DNA of 64,000 nt from Microvirga ossetica (GTDB taxonomy: Bacteria; Pseudomonadota; Alphaproteobacteria; Rhizobiales; Beijerinckiaceae). Below the pieces are notes generated by a model. The model was given only the letters and a program-made list of their open reading frames with translations, was not told the origin of the DNA and searched no databases. Made by a program: the position numbers and the translations under genes. This document shows, one piece after another, positions 16,608 to 25,005 of this stretch. Within the stretch, counting starts at the first letter, position 1; each line of letters begins with the position of its first letter. The stretch is taken from assembly GCF_002741015.1 (NCBI RefSeq), contig NZ_CP016616.1, positions 3,691,501 to 3,755,500 on the forward strand. The letters run 5' to 3'.

Positions 16608-17012
16608 ATGCCCTCGCTCGACACCTTGTTCGAGGCGGCCAGGGCGATCCAGGCCAAGGCCTATGCGCCTTATTCCCGCTTCAAGGTCGGCGCTGCGATC
16701 GCCACCACGGACGGCCAGGTCTTCACCGGCTGCAACGTGGAGAACGCCGCCTATCCCGTCGGCGCCTGCGCGGAGGCCGGCGCCATCTCGGCCATGATCG
16801 CGGGCGGCGCAGGCCGCATCGCGCAGATCGTGGTGATGGGCGATGGCGAGCATCTCGTCACGCCCTGCGGCGGCTGCCGCCAGCGCATCCGCGAATTCGC
16901 GTCACCCGACACGCCGATCCATATCGCCGGCCCCGAAGGCATCCGGAAGAGCTTCACCCTCGACGAGCTGCTGCCCTTCTCCTTCGGACCCGACAACCTG
17001 ACGGACCGCTAG
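16608..17012 (+). CDS. cdd: cytidine deaminase
   Basis: Converts cytidine and deoxycytidine to uridine and deoxyuridine. At 134 residues it is the short homotetrameric type. Substrate binding is marked by FTGCNVENAAYPVG near residue 41; the zinc site is CAEAGAI (first Cys and catalytic Glu) near residue 55 and PCGGCRQ (two Cys) near residue 87. This is the all-cysteine zinc set of small Cdd enzymes. Its position directly after the permease genes indicates that imported cytidine is deaminated first. A 55-base gap with a hairpin separates it from the phosphorylase gene. Confidence 0.96.
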   Translation: MPSLDTLFEAARAIQAKAYAPYSRFKVGAAIATTDGQVFTGCNVENAAYPVGACAEAGAISAMIAGGAGRIAQIVVMGDGEHLVTPCGGCRQRIREFASPDTPIHIAGPEGIRKSFTLDELLPFSFGPDNLTDR

Positions 17013-17042
17013 GCCGGTCCGACCACTTTTACGATGGAAGGA

Positions 17043-17061
17043 AGGCCTGCTTTTCAGGCCT
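17043..17061 (+). promoter_or_regulatory. hairpin in front of the purine nucleoside phosphorylase start
   Basis: AGGCCTG at 17043-17049 pairs perfectly with CAGGCCT at 17055-17061 around CTTTT. It lies directly after a GGAAGGAAGG purine stretch and 7 bases before ATG 17068, so it could tune ribosome access to the gene. No T-run follows, so it is not a terminator. Confidence 0.35.
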
Positions 17062-17067
17062 GAAGCG

Positions 17068-17889
17068 ATGACGATGCAACAGATGATTCAGGAGGCTGCC
17101 GAGTTCGTGCGCAGCCGCGGCTTCGACGGCCGTTTCGATGCGGCCTTCGTGCTCGGCACGGGGCTTGGGCCCCTCGTCGACGAGGTGGGCGATGCGGTGA
17201 GCCTCGCCTATGCCGACATTCCGCATTTCCCGAAAAGCGGCGTCTCCGGCCATGCGGGCAAGCTTGTCGCCGGCACGCTCGAAGGCAAGCGCGTGCTGCT
17301 GTTCCAGGGCCGCGCGCATTACTACGAGACGGGCGATGCAGGCGCGATGCGCCTGCCCGTGGCCTTCGTGCAGGCGCTCGGCGTTCCGGTCTTCGTCGCC
17401 ACCAATGCGGCAGGCTCCGTGCGCGCCGACATCCGTCCCGGCAGCCTCGTTGCGATCAACGATCACCTCAACCTGTCGGGCGCCAATCCGCTGCTGCGCG
17501 ATCATACCGAAGGCCGGTTCGTTTCGCTCACCGATGCCTACGATCCGGATCTGCGCCAGGTGCTGCAGCGGGCGGCGAAGAAAAGCGGCATCGCATTGCC
17601 GGAAGGCGTCTATGCCTGGCTCTCGGGCCCGAGCTTCGAGACGCCGGCCGAGATCCGGATGGTGCAGACACTCGGCGGCGATCTCGTCGGCATGTCGACG
17701 GTGCCCGAGGTGATCCTCGCGCGCTATTACGGCCTGAAGGTCGCCGCGATTTCCGTCGTCACCAACCTTGCCGCCGGCATCGAGGGCGCGTCGCCCTCGC
17801 ATCAGGAGACCAAGGACACGGCGGCGGAAGCCTCTGAAAAATTCAAGACTCTCATCCGGTCCTTCGTTGCGGAGCTGTCCCATGTCTGA
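17068..17889 (+). CDS. purine-nucleoside phosphorylase (trimeric type)
   Basis: Splits purine nucleosides with phosphate into base and (deoxy)ribose-1-phosphate. The 273-residue length fits the trimeric PNP family. Landmarks are LGTGLGPLVDEVG near residue 29, LLFQGRAHYYETG near residue 76, and the substrate-site segments TNAAGSV and GPSFETPAEIRM, followed by GMSTVPEVILARYYGLKV near residue 209. The C-terminus ends FKTLIRSFVAEL. Its last 8 bases overlap the deoC start, so the two are translationally coupled. Ribose-1-phosphate produced here would pass to DeoB, encoded at 30-31 kb. Confidence 0.95.
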   Translation: MTMQQMIQEAAEFVRSRGFDGRFDAAFVLGTGLGPLVDEVGDAVSLAYADIPHFPKSGVSGHAGKLVAGTLEGKRVLLFQGRAHYYETGDAGAMRLPVAFVQALGVPVFVATNAAGSVRADIRPGSLVAINDHLNLSGANPLLRDHTEGRFVSLTDAYDPDLRQVLQRAAKKSGIALPEGVYAWLSGPSFETPAEIRMVQTLGGDLVGMSTVPEVILARYYGLKVAAISVVTNLAAGIEGASPSHQETKDTAAEASEKFKTLIRSFVAELSHV

Positions 17890-18643
17890 TGAGCAGATCG
17901 CCGTGCGCGCCCTGCGCAGTCTCGACCTCACCGATCTTAACGAAACCTGCTCCGATCAGGCCATCGACGCGTTGTGCAAGAAAGCGCTCGATCCGCGCGG
18001 GCCTGTGGCTGCCGTGTGCGTGTGGCCGCAATTCGTGAAGCGGGCGCAGGCGAACCTCAAAGGCTCGCCGGTGCGCATCGCGACGGTGGTGAACTTTCCC
18101 GCCGGCGGCGAGGATGTGAGCCGCGTCACGGACGATACGCAGGAAGCACTCTCCGATGGCGCCAACGAAATCGATCTCGTTTTGCCCTACAACGCTCTGC
18201 GTCGCGGCGATCGTGCGGTTGCCGTCGAGATGGTGGAAGCCGTGCGCGACCTCGTCGACGGGGATCGCCTGCTCAAGGTCATTCTGGAAACCGGCGAATT
18301 GCAGGATCCGAAGCTCATCGATGCGGCGAGCCGCATCGCCATCGAAGCGGGTGCCGATTTCATCAAGACCTCCACCGGCAAGACGCCGGTTTCCGCAACG
18401 CCGGAAGCGGCCGAGATCATGCTCGACGCCATCAAGGCGTCGGGCAGGCCCGTCGGTCTCAAGCCCTCCGGCGGCATTCGCACATTGGCCGATGCGAAGA
18501 TCTATCTCGATCTCGCCGACCGCATCATGGGGCCGGGCTGGGCCACGCCGAAGACGTTCCGCATCGGCGCGAGCAGCGTCTACGACGCGCTGATCGCCGC
18601 CATCGAAGGCCGGACCGGCGCAGCCGCTACCGGGGCTTACTGA
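17882..18643 (+). CDS. deoC: deoxyribose-phosphate aldolase
   Basis: Class I aldolase that splits 2-deoxyribose-5-phosphate into acetaldehyde and glyceraldehyde-3-phosphate. The 253-residue protein has the Schiff-base lysine in ADFIKTSTGK near residue 161, the proton-relay Asp/Lys in NEIDLVLPYNAL and GLKPSGGIRT near residue 197, and the early VCVWPQFV motif. Start ATG 17882 overlaps the end of the phosphorylase gene. deoA follows one base after the stop. It is longer than the 220-residue type, fitting the E. coli-like group. Confidence 0.96.
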   Translation: MSDEQIAVRALRSLDLTDLNETCSDQAIDALCKKALDPRGPVAAVCVWPQFVKRAQANLKGSPVRIATVVNFPAGGEDVSRVTDDTQEALSDGANEIDLVLPYNALRRGDRAVAVEMVEAVRDLVDGDRLLKVILETGELQDPKLIDAASRIAIEAGADFIKTSTGKTPVSATPEAAEIMLDAIKASGRPVGLKPSGGIRTLADAKIYLDLADRIMGPGWATPKTFRIGASSVYDALIAAIEGRTGAAATGAY

Positions 18644-18644
18644 C

Positions 18645-19967
18645 ATGGTCCGTCTTCCGCAGGAAATCATCCGCCACAAGCGCGACGGCGGCACGCTCGA
18701 TGCCGAGCATATCGAGCACTTCATCGAGGGATTGACCGCAGGCCATGTCACGGAAGGTCAGGCGGCCTCCTTCGCCATGGCGATCTTCTTCCAGGGCCTC
18801 ACCGTGCCGGAGCGCGTGGCGCTCACGCGCGCCATGGTGAATTCGGGCACGGTGCTCACATGGGACCTGCCCGGACCGGTGCTCGACAAGCATTCGACCG
18901 GCGGCGTCGGCGATACGGTAAGCCTCCCGCTCGGTCCCGCCGTCGCGGCCTGCGGCGGCTTCGTGCCGATGATCTCGGGACGCGGCCTCGGCCATACGGG
19001 CGGCACCCTCGACAAGTTCGATTCCATCCCGGGCTACGTCACGCAGCCGGACATCGAAACCTTTCGCCGCGTGACGCGGGAGGTCGGCTGCGCCATCATC
19101 GGGCAGACCTCCGATCTCGCTCCCGCCGACAAGCGCCTCTATGCCATCCGCGACGTGACGGCGACGGTGGAATCGATCGATCTCATCACCGCTTCCATCC
19201 TGTCGAAGAAGCTCGCCGCCGGCCTCGACGGCCTCGTGATGGACGTGAAGGTCGGTTCGGGCGCTTTCATGGACAACGCCGACGACGCGCGCAAGCTCGC
19301 CGAGAGCCTCGTGCTCGTCGCCAACGGCGCCGGCCTCCCGACGGCTGCGGTTCTCACCAACATGGATGAACCGCTCGCCTCCGCCGCCGGCAACGCGGTC
19401 GAGATGGCCTATGCCGTGGACTACCTCACAGGGCGCCGTCGCGAGAAGCGCTTCCACGAGGTGACGGTGGAACTTTCCGCCGAGATGCTGCTGCTCGGCA
19501 AGCTCGCCACCACCATCGAGGAGGCGCGGGCGAAGATCGAGCACGCGATTTCTTCTGGCAAGGCGGCGGAAGTTTTCCAGCATATGGTGGCAGCGCTCGG
19601 CGGTCCCGCCGATTTCGTCGCGAACTCTGAAAAATATCTGCCGGCGGCACCCGTGATCCGTCCGGTTCATGCGGAGCGTTCGGGCATCGTGCAGAGCATC
19701 GCCACGCGCCATGTCGGTGTTGCGGTCGTTGCGCTCGGCGGCGGCCGCACGCGTGCGCAGGATCCGATCGATCACGCCGTCGGCCTCACGGCTCTCGCCT
19801 CCGTCGGCGACACGGTCGATGCCTCGCGTCCGCTCGCCATCGTGCATGCGCGCAGCGAGAAGGAGGCGGAGGCGGCAGCGCGCACCGTGCGCGAATCCTA
19901 TCGCATCGGCGATGCGCCGGCCGCATCCGCGCCGAGCGTTCTCGAACGGATCGAGGCCAAAGCATGA
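18645..19967 (+). CDS. deoA: thymidine phosphorylase
   Basis: Phosphorolyses thymidine and deoxyuridine to base and deoxyribose-1-phosphate. The 440-residue protein shows the helical N-terminal domain (PQEIIRHKRDGGTLDAEHIE), the glycine-rich phosphate loop DKHSTGGVGDTVSL near residue 82, SGRGLGHTGGTLDKFDSIPG near residue 110 and the C-terminal barrel-sandwich domain near 345-415. The length and the DKHSTGGVGD signature fit DeoA. It sits between deoC and a hydroxyacid reductase with overlapping ends (ATGA), so uridine/thymidine breakdown and deoxyribose use are encoded together. Confidence 0.96.
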   Translation: MVRLPQEIIRHKRDGGTLDAEHIEHFIEGLTAGHVTEGQAASFAMAIFFQGLTVPERVALTRAMVNSGTVLTWDLPGPVLDKHSTGGVGDTVSLPLGPAVAACGGFVPMISGRGLGHTGGTLDKFDSIPGYVTQPDIETFRRVTREVGCAIIGQTSDLAPADKRLYAIRDVTATVESIDLITASILSKKLAAGLDGLVMDVKVGSGAFMDNADDARKLAESLVLVANGAGLPTAAVLTNMDEPLASAAGNAVEMAYAVDYLTGRRREKRFHEVTVELSAEMLLLGKLATTIEEARAKIEHAISSGKAAEVFQHMVAALGGPADFVANSEKYLPAAPVIRPVHAERSGIVQSIATRHVGVAVVALGGGRTRAQDPIDHAVGLTALASVGDTVDASRPLAIVHARSEKEAEAAARTVRESYRIGDAPAASAPSVLERIEAKA

Positions 19968-20905
19968 GCCTTCTCGTTGCCGTCACCTGGGAGACGCAGC
20001 CCTGGGTCGAGCGCTTCCGGCGGCACCTGCCCGATCGCGACATCGTCGTGCTGGGCGAGGATTTCGACAGATCCGCCATCCGCTATGTGGCCACCTGGGG
20101 TCCGAAGCCGGGAAGCCTCTCCGGCCTGCCCAATCTCGAAGCGCTCTTCTCGCTCGGCGCCGGCGTCGATCATCTGATGAGCTATCCCGATCTGCCGGAT
20201 GTGCCGATCGTGCGCGTGGCGCAGGACGATCTCACCCATCGCATGAGCGAGTACATGGTGCTGCACTGCCTCATGCACCTGCGCGATCAGCGCCGCTTCG
20301 ACGAGGATCAGAAGGCGAAGCGCTGGCGACCCGACCGTGCGCCGCCCATCGCAGGCGATGTGCGCATCGGCATCATGGGCTTCGGCGTGCTGGGTCAGGA
20401 TTCCGCCCGCAAGCTGAAAACGATGGGCTTCGACGTCGCCGGCTGGAGCCGCACGCCGAAATCCGTCGAAGGATTCGAGGTCTATGCGGGGGAGGAAGGC
20501 CTGACGCCGTTCCTCAACCGCACCGACATCCTCATCGCTCTCATGCCGCTCACGCCGGACACGCAAGGAATCCTCAACCGCTCCCTGTTCCAGAAACTCG
20601 CGCGGGGCGGCGCGCTCGGCGGGCCGGTCCTGATCAATGCGGGACGCGGCAAGCTGCAGGTGGAGGCGGACATCCTCTCCTGCCTCGACGACGGCACCTT
20701 GCAGGCAGCCACCCTCGACGTGTTCGAGACCGAGCCGCTGCCGAAAGGCTCGCCGCTCTGGACCCACCCGCGCGTCACGGTCACTCCGCACAATTCGGCG
20801 ACGAGCGAGCCGGAAGCGACGGCCCGCTACATCGCGCAGCAGATCCGCCGGTATGAGGCGGGGGAGGCGTTCGAGAATGCGGTCGACCGGAAGCGGGGGT
20901 ATTGA
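19964..20905 (+). CDS. 2-hydroxyacid dehydrogenase, glyoxylate/hydroxypyruvate reductase A type
   Basis: NAD(P)H-dependent reductase of 2-oxo acids, 313 residues. The Rossmann loop IGIMGFGVLGQDSARKL is near residue 127, the catalytic Arg is in NAGRGKLQ near residue 226, the Glu in VFETEPLP near residue 252 and the His in TPHNSATSEP near residue 273. This GhrA-like layout suggests glyoxylate or hydroxypyruvate as substrate, but the true substrate is unknown. Its start overlaps the deoA stop as ATGA, so it is the last gene of the nucleoside operon. Its role in that operon is unexplained. Confidence 0.9.
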   Translation: MSLLVAVTWETQPWVERFRRHLPDRDIVVLGEDFDRSAIRYVATWGPKPGSLSGLPNLEALFSLGAGVDHLMSYPDLPDVPIVRVAQDDLTHRMSEYMVLHCLMHLRDQRRFDEDQKAKRWRPDRAPPIAGDVRIGIMGFGVLGQDSARKLKTMGFDVAGWSRTPKSVEGFEVYAGEEGLTPFLNRTDILIALMPLTPDTQGILNRSLFQKLARGGALGGPVLINAGRGKLQVEADILSCLDDGTLQAATLDVFETEPLPKGSPLWTHPRVTVTPHNSATSEPEATARYIAQQIRRYEAGEAFENAVDRKRGY

Positions 20906-20916
20906 GGGAAGCATGT

Positions 20917-21007
20917 CATCCCGGACGGCGAAAGCCGATCCGGGATCGGGTACAGGATGAAACGCTGGTCTCCCTCCCCTTGAGGGAGGGGGTTGGGGTG
21001 AGGGGTT
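20917..21007. repeat. REP-like unit and CTCCCTCCCC/GGGAGGG repeat
   Basis: TGTCATCCCGGACGGCG...CCGGGATCGG at 20917-20950 is a REP-family unit. It is followed from about 20969 by CTCCCTCCCCTTGAGGGAGGG, a GC-rich short palindrome that recurs near 22330 and 35883. Together they fill the gap between the convergent operon end and the CorA gene and may end transcription from both sides. Confidence 0.7.
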
Positions 21008-21073
21008 AGAGCGTCGGACAGTTAAACGGACGCATACCCTGGCGGAGACGTCCCTTGACCTGTCTCGGCTGGT

Positions 21074-22063
21074 TCAGATCCAAGCCCTGCGCCGGGCGAT
21101 GACGATCGCCGCCACGATGAAGACGGTCAGGCCTCCAAGCACGGCCCAGAACCCGGGAACGCCCGTCTGGGTGTAGGGTGTTTCGAAGTTCATTCCGAAG
21201 ATGCCCGCAACGGCGCCCGCGACGCCCAGCATCATGGTGATGAAGGTCAGGCGACGGACGAGGTCGTTCGTGGCCTCCGCGGTGCGGGTCGTAAAAAGAT
21301 CGAACGAGCCGTTCACCAGCTCACGCGCATGGTCAACCGCATCGACCGCCCGCTCGTAACGTCGCTCGAGGGATCGGTAATGAGCTGCCGCATCGGATTC
21401 GACGACCTGGGCAAAGTCGGGACGGGAGAGCCCGTAGAACACGGGTCGCTGCACGGCGAGCAGATGCCGCAGCTCCGAGACACGCCGCCGCGTGGCAACC
21501 ACGCCGGCCAGAAGACTTCTGCGACCAGAGCCGCCCAGCAGCGCCTCGTCGAGGCGATCGAGAAGCGCCTCAAGCTCCGTTACCGCCTCGAAGTAAGTGG
21601 TCAGGTGCCAGTCGAGGAGCGAAGCCGCCAGCGCCGGCGGGCTGAGCGCTCCGATCAGGGTTTCGCCCTTGTTCTGGTCGCGAAAGGCTTGCAGGAACGG
21701 AAGCTCACCCTCGTGCACGGTGACAATCCACCGCGGTCCGACCAGAAATTCCAGATGCTCCGGGTGCCGCTTGGTGAGCGCCCGCTCGCCATTCCCTTCC
21801 GCTGCGTCGGCAAGCCCGATGACGTCGAACTGAAAGTACTCACCGTAATTGTCGAGATAGAGCGCCTCCTGCGGGTTCAGCAGCTCCCGCAGCGAGCCTC
21901 GGTCGAGAGAGAAGAGGCCGACAAGCTGCTCCATCTCCCCACGTTCGCGCCCCTGGACGTCGATCCACAGCAGGCTTCGTTCATTGAGCTCGGCGATGCA
22001 TTGCGCGTTGAGGTCGACCTCCTGGTCATGGCCGTCGGCATCGTAGAGGAAGGCACGGATCAA
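21074..22063 (-). CDS. CorA family divalent cation transporter (ZntB-like)
   Basis: Inner-membrane channel for Mg2+, Co2+ or Zn2+; members form pentamers. The 329-residue protein has a large cytoplasmic N-terminal domain with long helices (YFEAVTELEALLDRLDEALL), then two transmembrane segments near residues 265-288 and 303-322. The selectivity motif GMN is present in GIFGMNFETP between them, and the C-terminal tail is basic (ARRRAWI). Lys/Arg-rich termini fit the family. Ion preference cannot be told. It is transcribed alone, facing the nucleoside operon. Confidence 0.92.
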   Translation of the reverse strand: MIRAFLYDADGHDQEVDLNAQCIAELNERSLLWIDVQGRERGEMEQLVGLFSLDRGSLRELLNPQEALYLDNYGEYFQFDVIGLADAAEGNGERALTKRHPEHLEFLVGPRWIVTVHEGELPFLQAFRDQNKGETLIGALSPPALAASLLDWHLTTYFEAVTELEALLDRLDEALLGGSGRRSLLAGVVATRRRVSELRHLLAVQRPVFYGLSRPDFAQVVESDAAAHYRSLERRYERAVDAVDHARELVNGSFDLFTTRTAEATNDLVRRLTFITMMLGVAGAVAGIFGMNFETPYTQTGVPGFWAVLGGLTVFIVAAIVIARRRAWI

Positions 22064-22193
22064 GGGTCACCTGGAATTGAGCTGCGCAGGACAAAACGCT
22101 GGTTCAAGCTAGGCAGTTCCAAGCGCGGGATCGCTTCGGTCTTTTGGGCGCCGGTTCGAAGGGATCCGCCTTGATCGATTGCGAGAGTTCCAG

Positions 22194-22282
22194 CCAGCGC
22201 ATCGTGCGGACCCGGAGGGCCGCGTCAGCGACCCGAAGGGCCACGCCAGTGAAAAGTGGACCCGCTTTTGTGTCCGATGCTC
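22194..22282. repeat. double-hairpin intergenic repeat, copy 2 (reverse orientation, degenerate)
   Basis: CAGCGCATCGTGCGGACCC opens the copy and AGTGGACCCGCTTTTGTGTCC then GATGCTCC close it, giving a reversed and partly shortened version of the ~130-bp family. The 357-base gap between the CorA and NlpC/P60 genes consists mostly of repeats. Confidence 0.7.
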
Positions 22283-22307
22283 CAGTGTCCTTTCCGGATA
22301 AAGCTGT

Positions 22308-22413
22308 AACCCTCACCTGCGCCTCCGGCGCGACCTCTCCCTCAAGGAGAGGTGAAAGGCATTACACTCGTCCAGCGATTCCGGATCTCCGCTGCGCTCC
22401 GTCCGGAATGACA
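22308..22413. repeat. CTCTCC palindrome and REP-like unit
   Basis: ACCTCTCCCTCAAGGAGAGGT at about 22331-22351 is a compact palindrome of the type at 20969. ATTCCGGATCTCC...CCGTCCGGAATGACAG at 22379-22412 is a REP-family unit with T-for-C changes. It ends 8 bases before the stop of the NlpC/P60 gene. Confidence 0.7.
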
Positions 22414-22420
22414 GTGCAGT

Positions 22421-23272
22421 TCATCCCAACCGCTTGATCGCGCTGATCGGCCCGTAGCTCGTGCGGCGGATGCGCTCTTCGGCGATTGCCAGAGGCTCGA
22501 TCATCACGGTCATGCTGTGGCCGGTGGCGTGGATGAAGTTTGACGCGTCCATCATCAGGCCGACATGGCCCTTCCAGAACACGAGATCGCCGCGTCGCAA
22601 GCCGCTCAAGGCCGGCGTGACGTCGACCGATGTCCCCAGCGCGCGCTCCTGCATGTCGCTGTCGCGCGGCGCCGCGATGCCGGCGGCCATTAGCGCCGTC
22701 TGCGCCAGCCCCGAGCAATCGACGCCGAGGCTCGTCTTGCCGCCCCAGAGATAGGGCGTGTGCAGGAAGCGCTTTGCGACGCTCACATAATCCGCCTCGA
22801 ACGCATCGAGGCCTGCCAGATGCGGGGCATAGACCCAACCGCCGGTGGCGAGCCGGGCATAGTCGCCTTCGGTTGCCGTGACAGTGACCCTCGCGTTCAG
22901 GGTCAGGTAATCCCGATAGGGCAGCTTCAGGTTCGGGCCCGGATAGATGAAGGTCCGGATCGCGCGCACCCTGTGCGTCGGCTCCGCTCCTGGCTCGCCC
23001 AGGGCTTCGCTCGGCAGGTAACCGACATAGCCGTCGTCGTTGAGCTGCACCCAGGCCCAGCCCTCGTGCTCGTCATAGACGGTCACGCTTTCCCCGAAGA
23101 TCGCCTGCGTATCGACCGGCGCTTCGCGGGAAGGATGGCGGTGCAGGGGCGAGAAGGAGGCAACGACGCGTTTCAGCGTTCCGGCCGTGAACCGCTCGAC
23201 CTCGATCTGCCCGCGCAGGCGCTCGTCGGCGAGATCGGCTCGAATGGGGGTGATGCGGCGGTCGAAGCTCAT
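22421..23272 (-). CDS. NlpC/P60 family cell-wall endopeptidase with N-terminal SH3 domains
   Basis: Likely gamma-D-glutamyl-diamino acid endopeptidase acting on murein peptides. The 283-residue protein has bacterial SH3 modules at about residues 45-145 (VYDEHEGWAWVQLNDDGYVG) and a C-terminal NlpC/P60 domain: catalytic Cys in LGVDCSGLAQTALMAAG, His in GHVGLMMDASNFIHATG. No signal peptide is visible in the N-terminus MSFDRRITPIRADLADERL, so export is unclear; many rhizobial homologues look the same. ATG 23272 has AGGA 9 bases upstream; the longer frame to 23365 would overlap the aminopeptidase. It follows that gene after 61 bases. Confidence 0.9.
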   Translation of the reverse strand: MSFDRRITPIRADLADERLRGQIEVERFTAGTLKRVVASFSPLHRHPSREAPVDTQAIFGESVTVYDEHEGWAWVQLNDDGYVGYLPSEALGEPGAEPTHRVRAIRTFIYPGPNLKLPYRDYLTLNARVTVTATEGDYARLATGGWVYAPHLAGLDAFEADYVSVAKRFLHTPYLWGGKTSLGVDCSGLAQTALMAAGIAAPRDSDMQERALGTSVDVTPALSGLRRGDLVFWKGHVGLMMDASNFIHATGHSMTVMIEPLAIAEERIRRTSYGPISAIKRLG

Positions 23273-23333
23273 AGGGGTGGTTCCTGAACGATCATGCTGT
23301 TGTCTACCCTCTCCGAGGCGTTTCCGCCATCGG

Positions 23334-24716
23334 TCAGGCACCGTAGCGTTCCTTGAGGAGAGCATACATCAGGCGCGCGGCCTGGACCTCGCCGCCTTCG
23401 GGGCGGGCAGGCTTGGTCGAGCTGTTCCAGGCGAAGATGTCGAAATGCACATGGGCCTTGGCCGCCTCGACGAAGCGGCGCAGGAACAGGGCCGCGGTGA
23501 TGGAGCCGCCCATGGGCCCGCCGGTGTTGTTCATGTCGGCGAACTTGGAATCGAGCTGGCTCTGGTAGGGATACCAGAGCGGCATGCGCCAGACCGGATC
23601 GTTCTCAGCCAAACCGTGCCGGGCGATGTCGGCGGCAAGCGCGTCGTCATCGGTGTAGAAGGGCGGCAGCTCGGGGCCGAGCGCCACGCGGGCCGCACCG
23701 GTGAGGGTGGCGAAATCGACGATGAGATCGGGGCTTTCCTCGTCGGCGAGCGCCAGGGCGTCGCCCAGGATGAGCCGTCCTTCCGCATCCGTGTTGCCGA
23801 TCTCGACCGAGATGCCCTTGCGACTGGAGAGAATGTCGCCGGGACGGAAGGCGTTGCTGGAGATGGAGTTCTCGACGGCCGGAATCAGCACGCGCAGACG
23901 CACGGGCAGCTTCGCGTCCATGATCATGGAGGCGAGCGCGAGGGTTGCCGCCGCGCCGCCCATGTCCTTGCGCATGAGCAGCATGGAGGAGGCGGGCTTG
24001 ATGTCGAGGCCGCCGGTGTCGAAGGCGACACCCTTGCCCACGAGGGTGACGCGCGGCGCATCCGCCTTGCCCCAGGTGAAATCGATAAGGCGTGGCGGCG
24101 TGGCCGAGGCGCGGCCGACCGCGTGGATCATCGGAAAGTTCTGCGTCAGCAGATCCTCGCCGACGATGCTGGTGAAGGAGGCGCCGTGCCGCTCCGCCAG
24201 CGCGCGCGCCGCCGCCTCGATGCCGTCGGGCCCGAGATCGCTCGTCGGCGTGTTGATGAGATCGCGGCTTGCGATGACCGCATTCACGATATGCGAGACT
24301 TCCTCGGCATCAACGCCCTTCGGCGTCACGAGGCGAACGGATTTCTCGCTGCGCTTGCGGTAACGGTTGAAGCTGTAGCTGCCCAGAAGCCAGGCGAGGG
24401 CGGCGAGCGTCGGGTCCGGCGCCTCGGTCTCGAAGCGATAGACGCCCTCGGGCAGCAGGGTGGGTAGCTTGCCGACGAGGAACGGATCGTTGCGTTTGGC
24501 ATCGGCGCCGTTGAGGCCGAAGGCGACGCCGTAGAGGTTTCCGTCCGCATCCGGCAGCAGGCAATGGCCCCCCGCCTTGCCCTCGAACCCCTGCGCCTTC
24601 GCGAAGCCCTGCGCCACGGGCGGCAGGCCTCCGGCAATCTCGGACCAGGTCTTTTCGGTCACGAGCCAGATCGGCTTCGAGGCGTCGGTCGCTGAGGCAA
24701 GGAGGGGATGGGGCAT
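23334..24716 (-). CDS. leucyl aminopeptidase family protein (M17)
   Basis: Cytosolic dizinc aminopeptidase that trims N-terminal residues from peptides. The 460-residue protein has the M17 metal-binding core: VGKGVAFDTGGLDIKPA near residue 228 (Lys and Asp ligands), MRKDMGGAAATL near residue 249, and the signature NTDAEGRL near residue 308, which carries Asp, Glu and the bicarbonate-site Arg. The N-terminal domain is shorter and diverged, as in PepB-like members. It lies upstream of the NlpC/P60 gene in the same direction, so murein-derived peptides could be a substrate; that link is inference. Confidence 0.93.
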   Translation of the reverse strand: MPHPLLASATDASKPIWLVTEKTWSEIAGGLPPVAQGFAKAQGFEGKAGGHCLLPDADGNLYGVAFGLNGADAKRNDPFLVGKLPTLLPEGVYRFETEAPDPTLAALAWLLGSYSFNRYRKRSEKSVRLVTPKGVDAEEVSHIVNAVIASRDLINTPTSDLGPDGIEAAARALAERHGASFTSIVGEDLLTQNFPMIHAVGRASATPPRLIDFTWGKADAPRVTLVGKGVAFDTGGLDIKPASSMLLMRKDMGGAAATLALASMIMDAKLPVRLRVLIPAVENSISSNAFRPGDILSSRKGISVEIGNTDAEGRLILGDALALADEESPDLIVDFATLTGAARVALGPELPPFYTDDDALAADIARHGLAENDPVWRMPLWYPYQSQLDSKFADMNNTGGPMGGSITAALFLRRFVEAAKAHVHFDIFAWNSSTKPARPEGGEVQAARLMYALLKERYGA

Positions 24717-24775
24717 GAATATTGACCTACCAGTGGAGGAGTTTGCAGGCAGTTTTAAGGGCTGAGGCAGAGCGT

Positions 24776-25004
24776 GTCATCCCGGACGGCGCAGCCGATC
24801 CGGGATCGTGAACAGGATGAGGCGCAAGAAGCTCAACATTGTCATTCCCGCGCAGGCGGGAATCCATAACCGCTGACAGTGCCGAACCGGGCGAAGGTCG
24901 TGGTTATGGATTCCGGGCTCCGCTTGCGCGGCCCCGGAATGACAGCGCTCTATCCTACATGCGATCCCGGATCTCGCTTCGCTCGTCCGGGATGACGCGT
25001 GCCA
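24776..25004. repeat. array of four REP-like palindromes
   Basis: Four units lie in a row: TGTCATCCCGGACGGCG...GATCCGGGATCG at 24776-24808, GTCATTCCCGCGCAGGCGGGAAT at about 24841-24863, GGATTCCGGGCTCCG...CCCCGGAATGACAG at about 24908-24945, and GCGATCCCGGATCTCG...GTCCGGGATGACG at about 24961-24998. Two units flank a shared CATAACC / GGTTATGG pair, so the middle part is itself an inverted repeat. The array fills the gap in front of the M17 gene and behind the kinase gene. Confidence 0.85.
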
Positions 25005-25005
25005 G

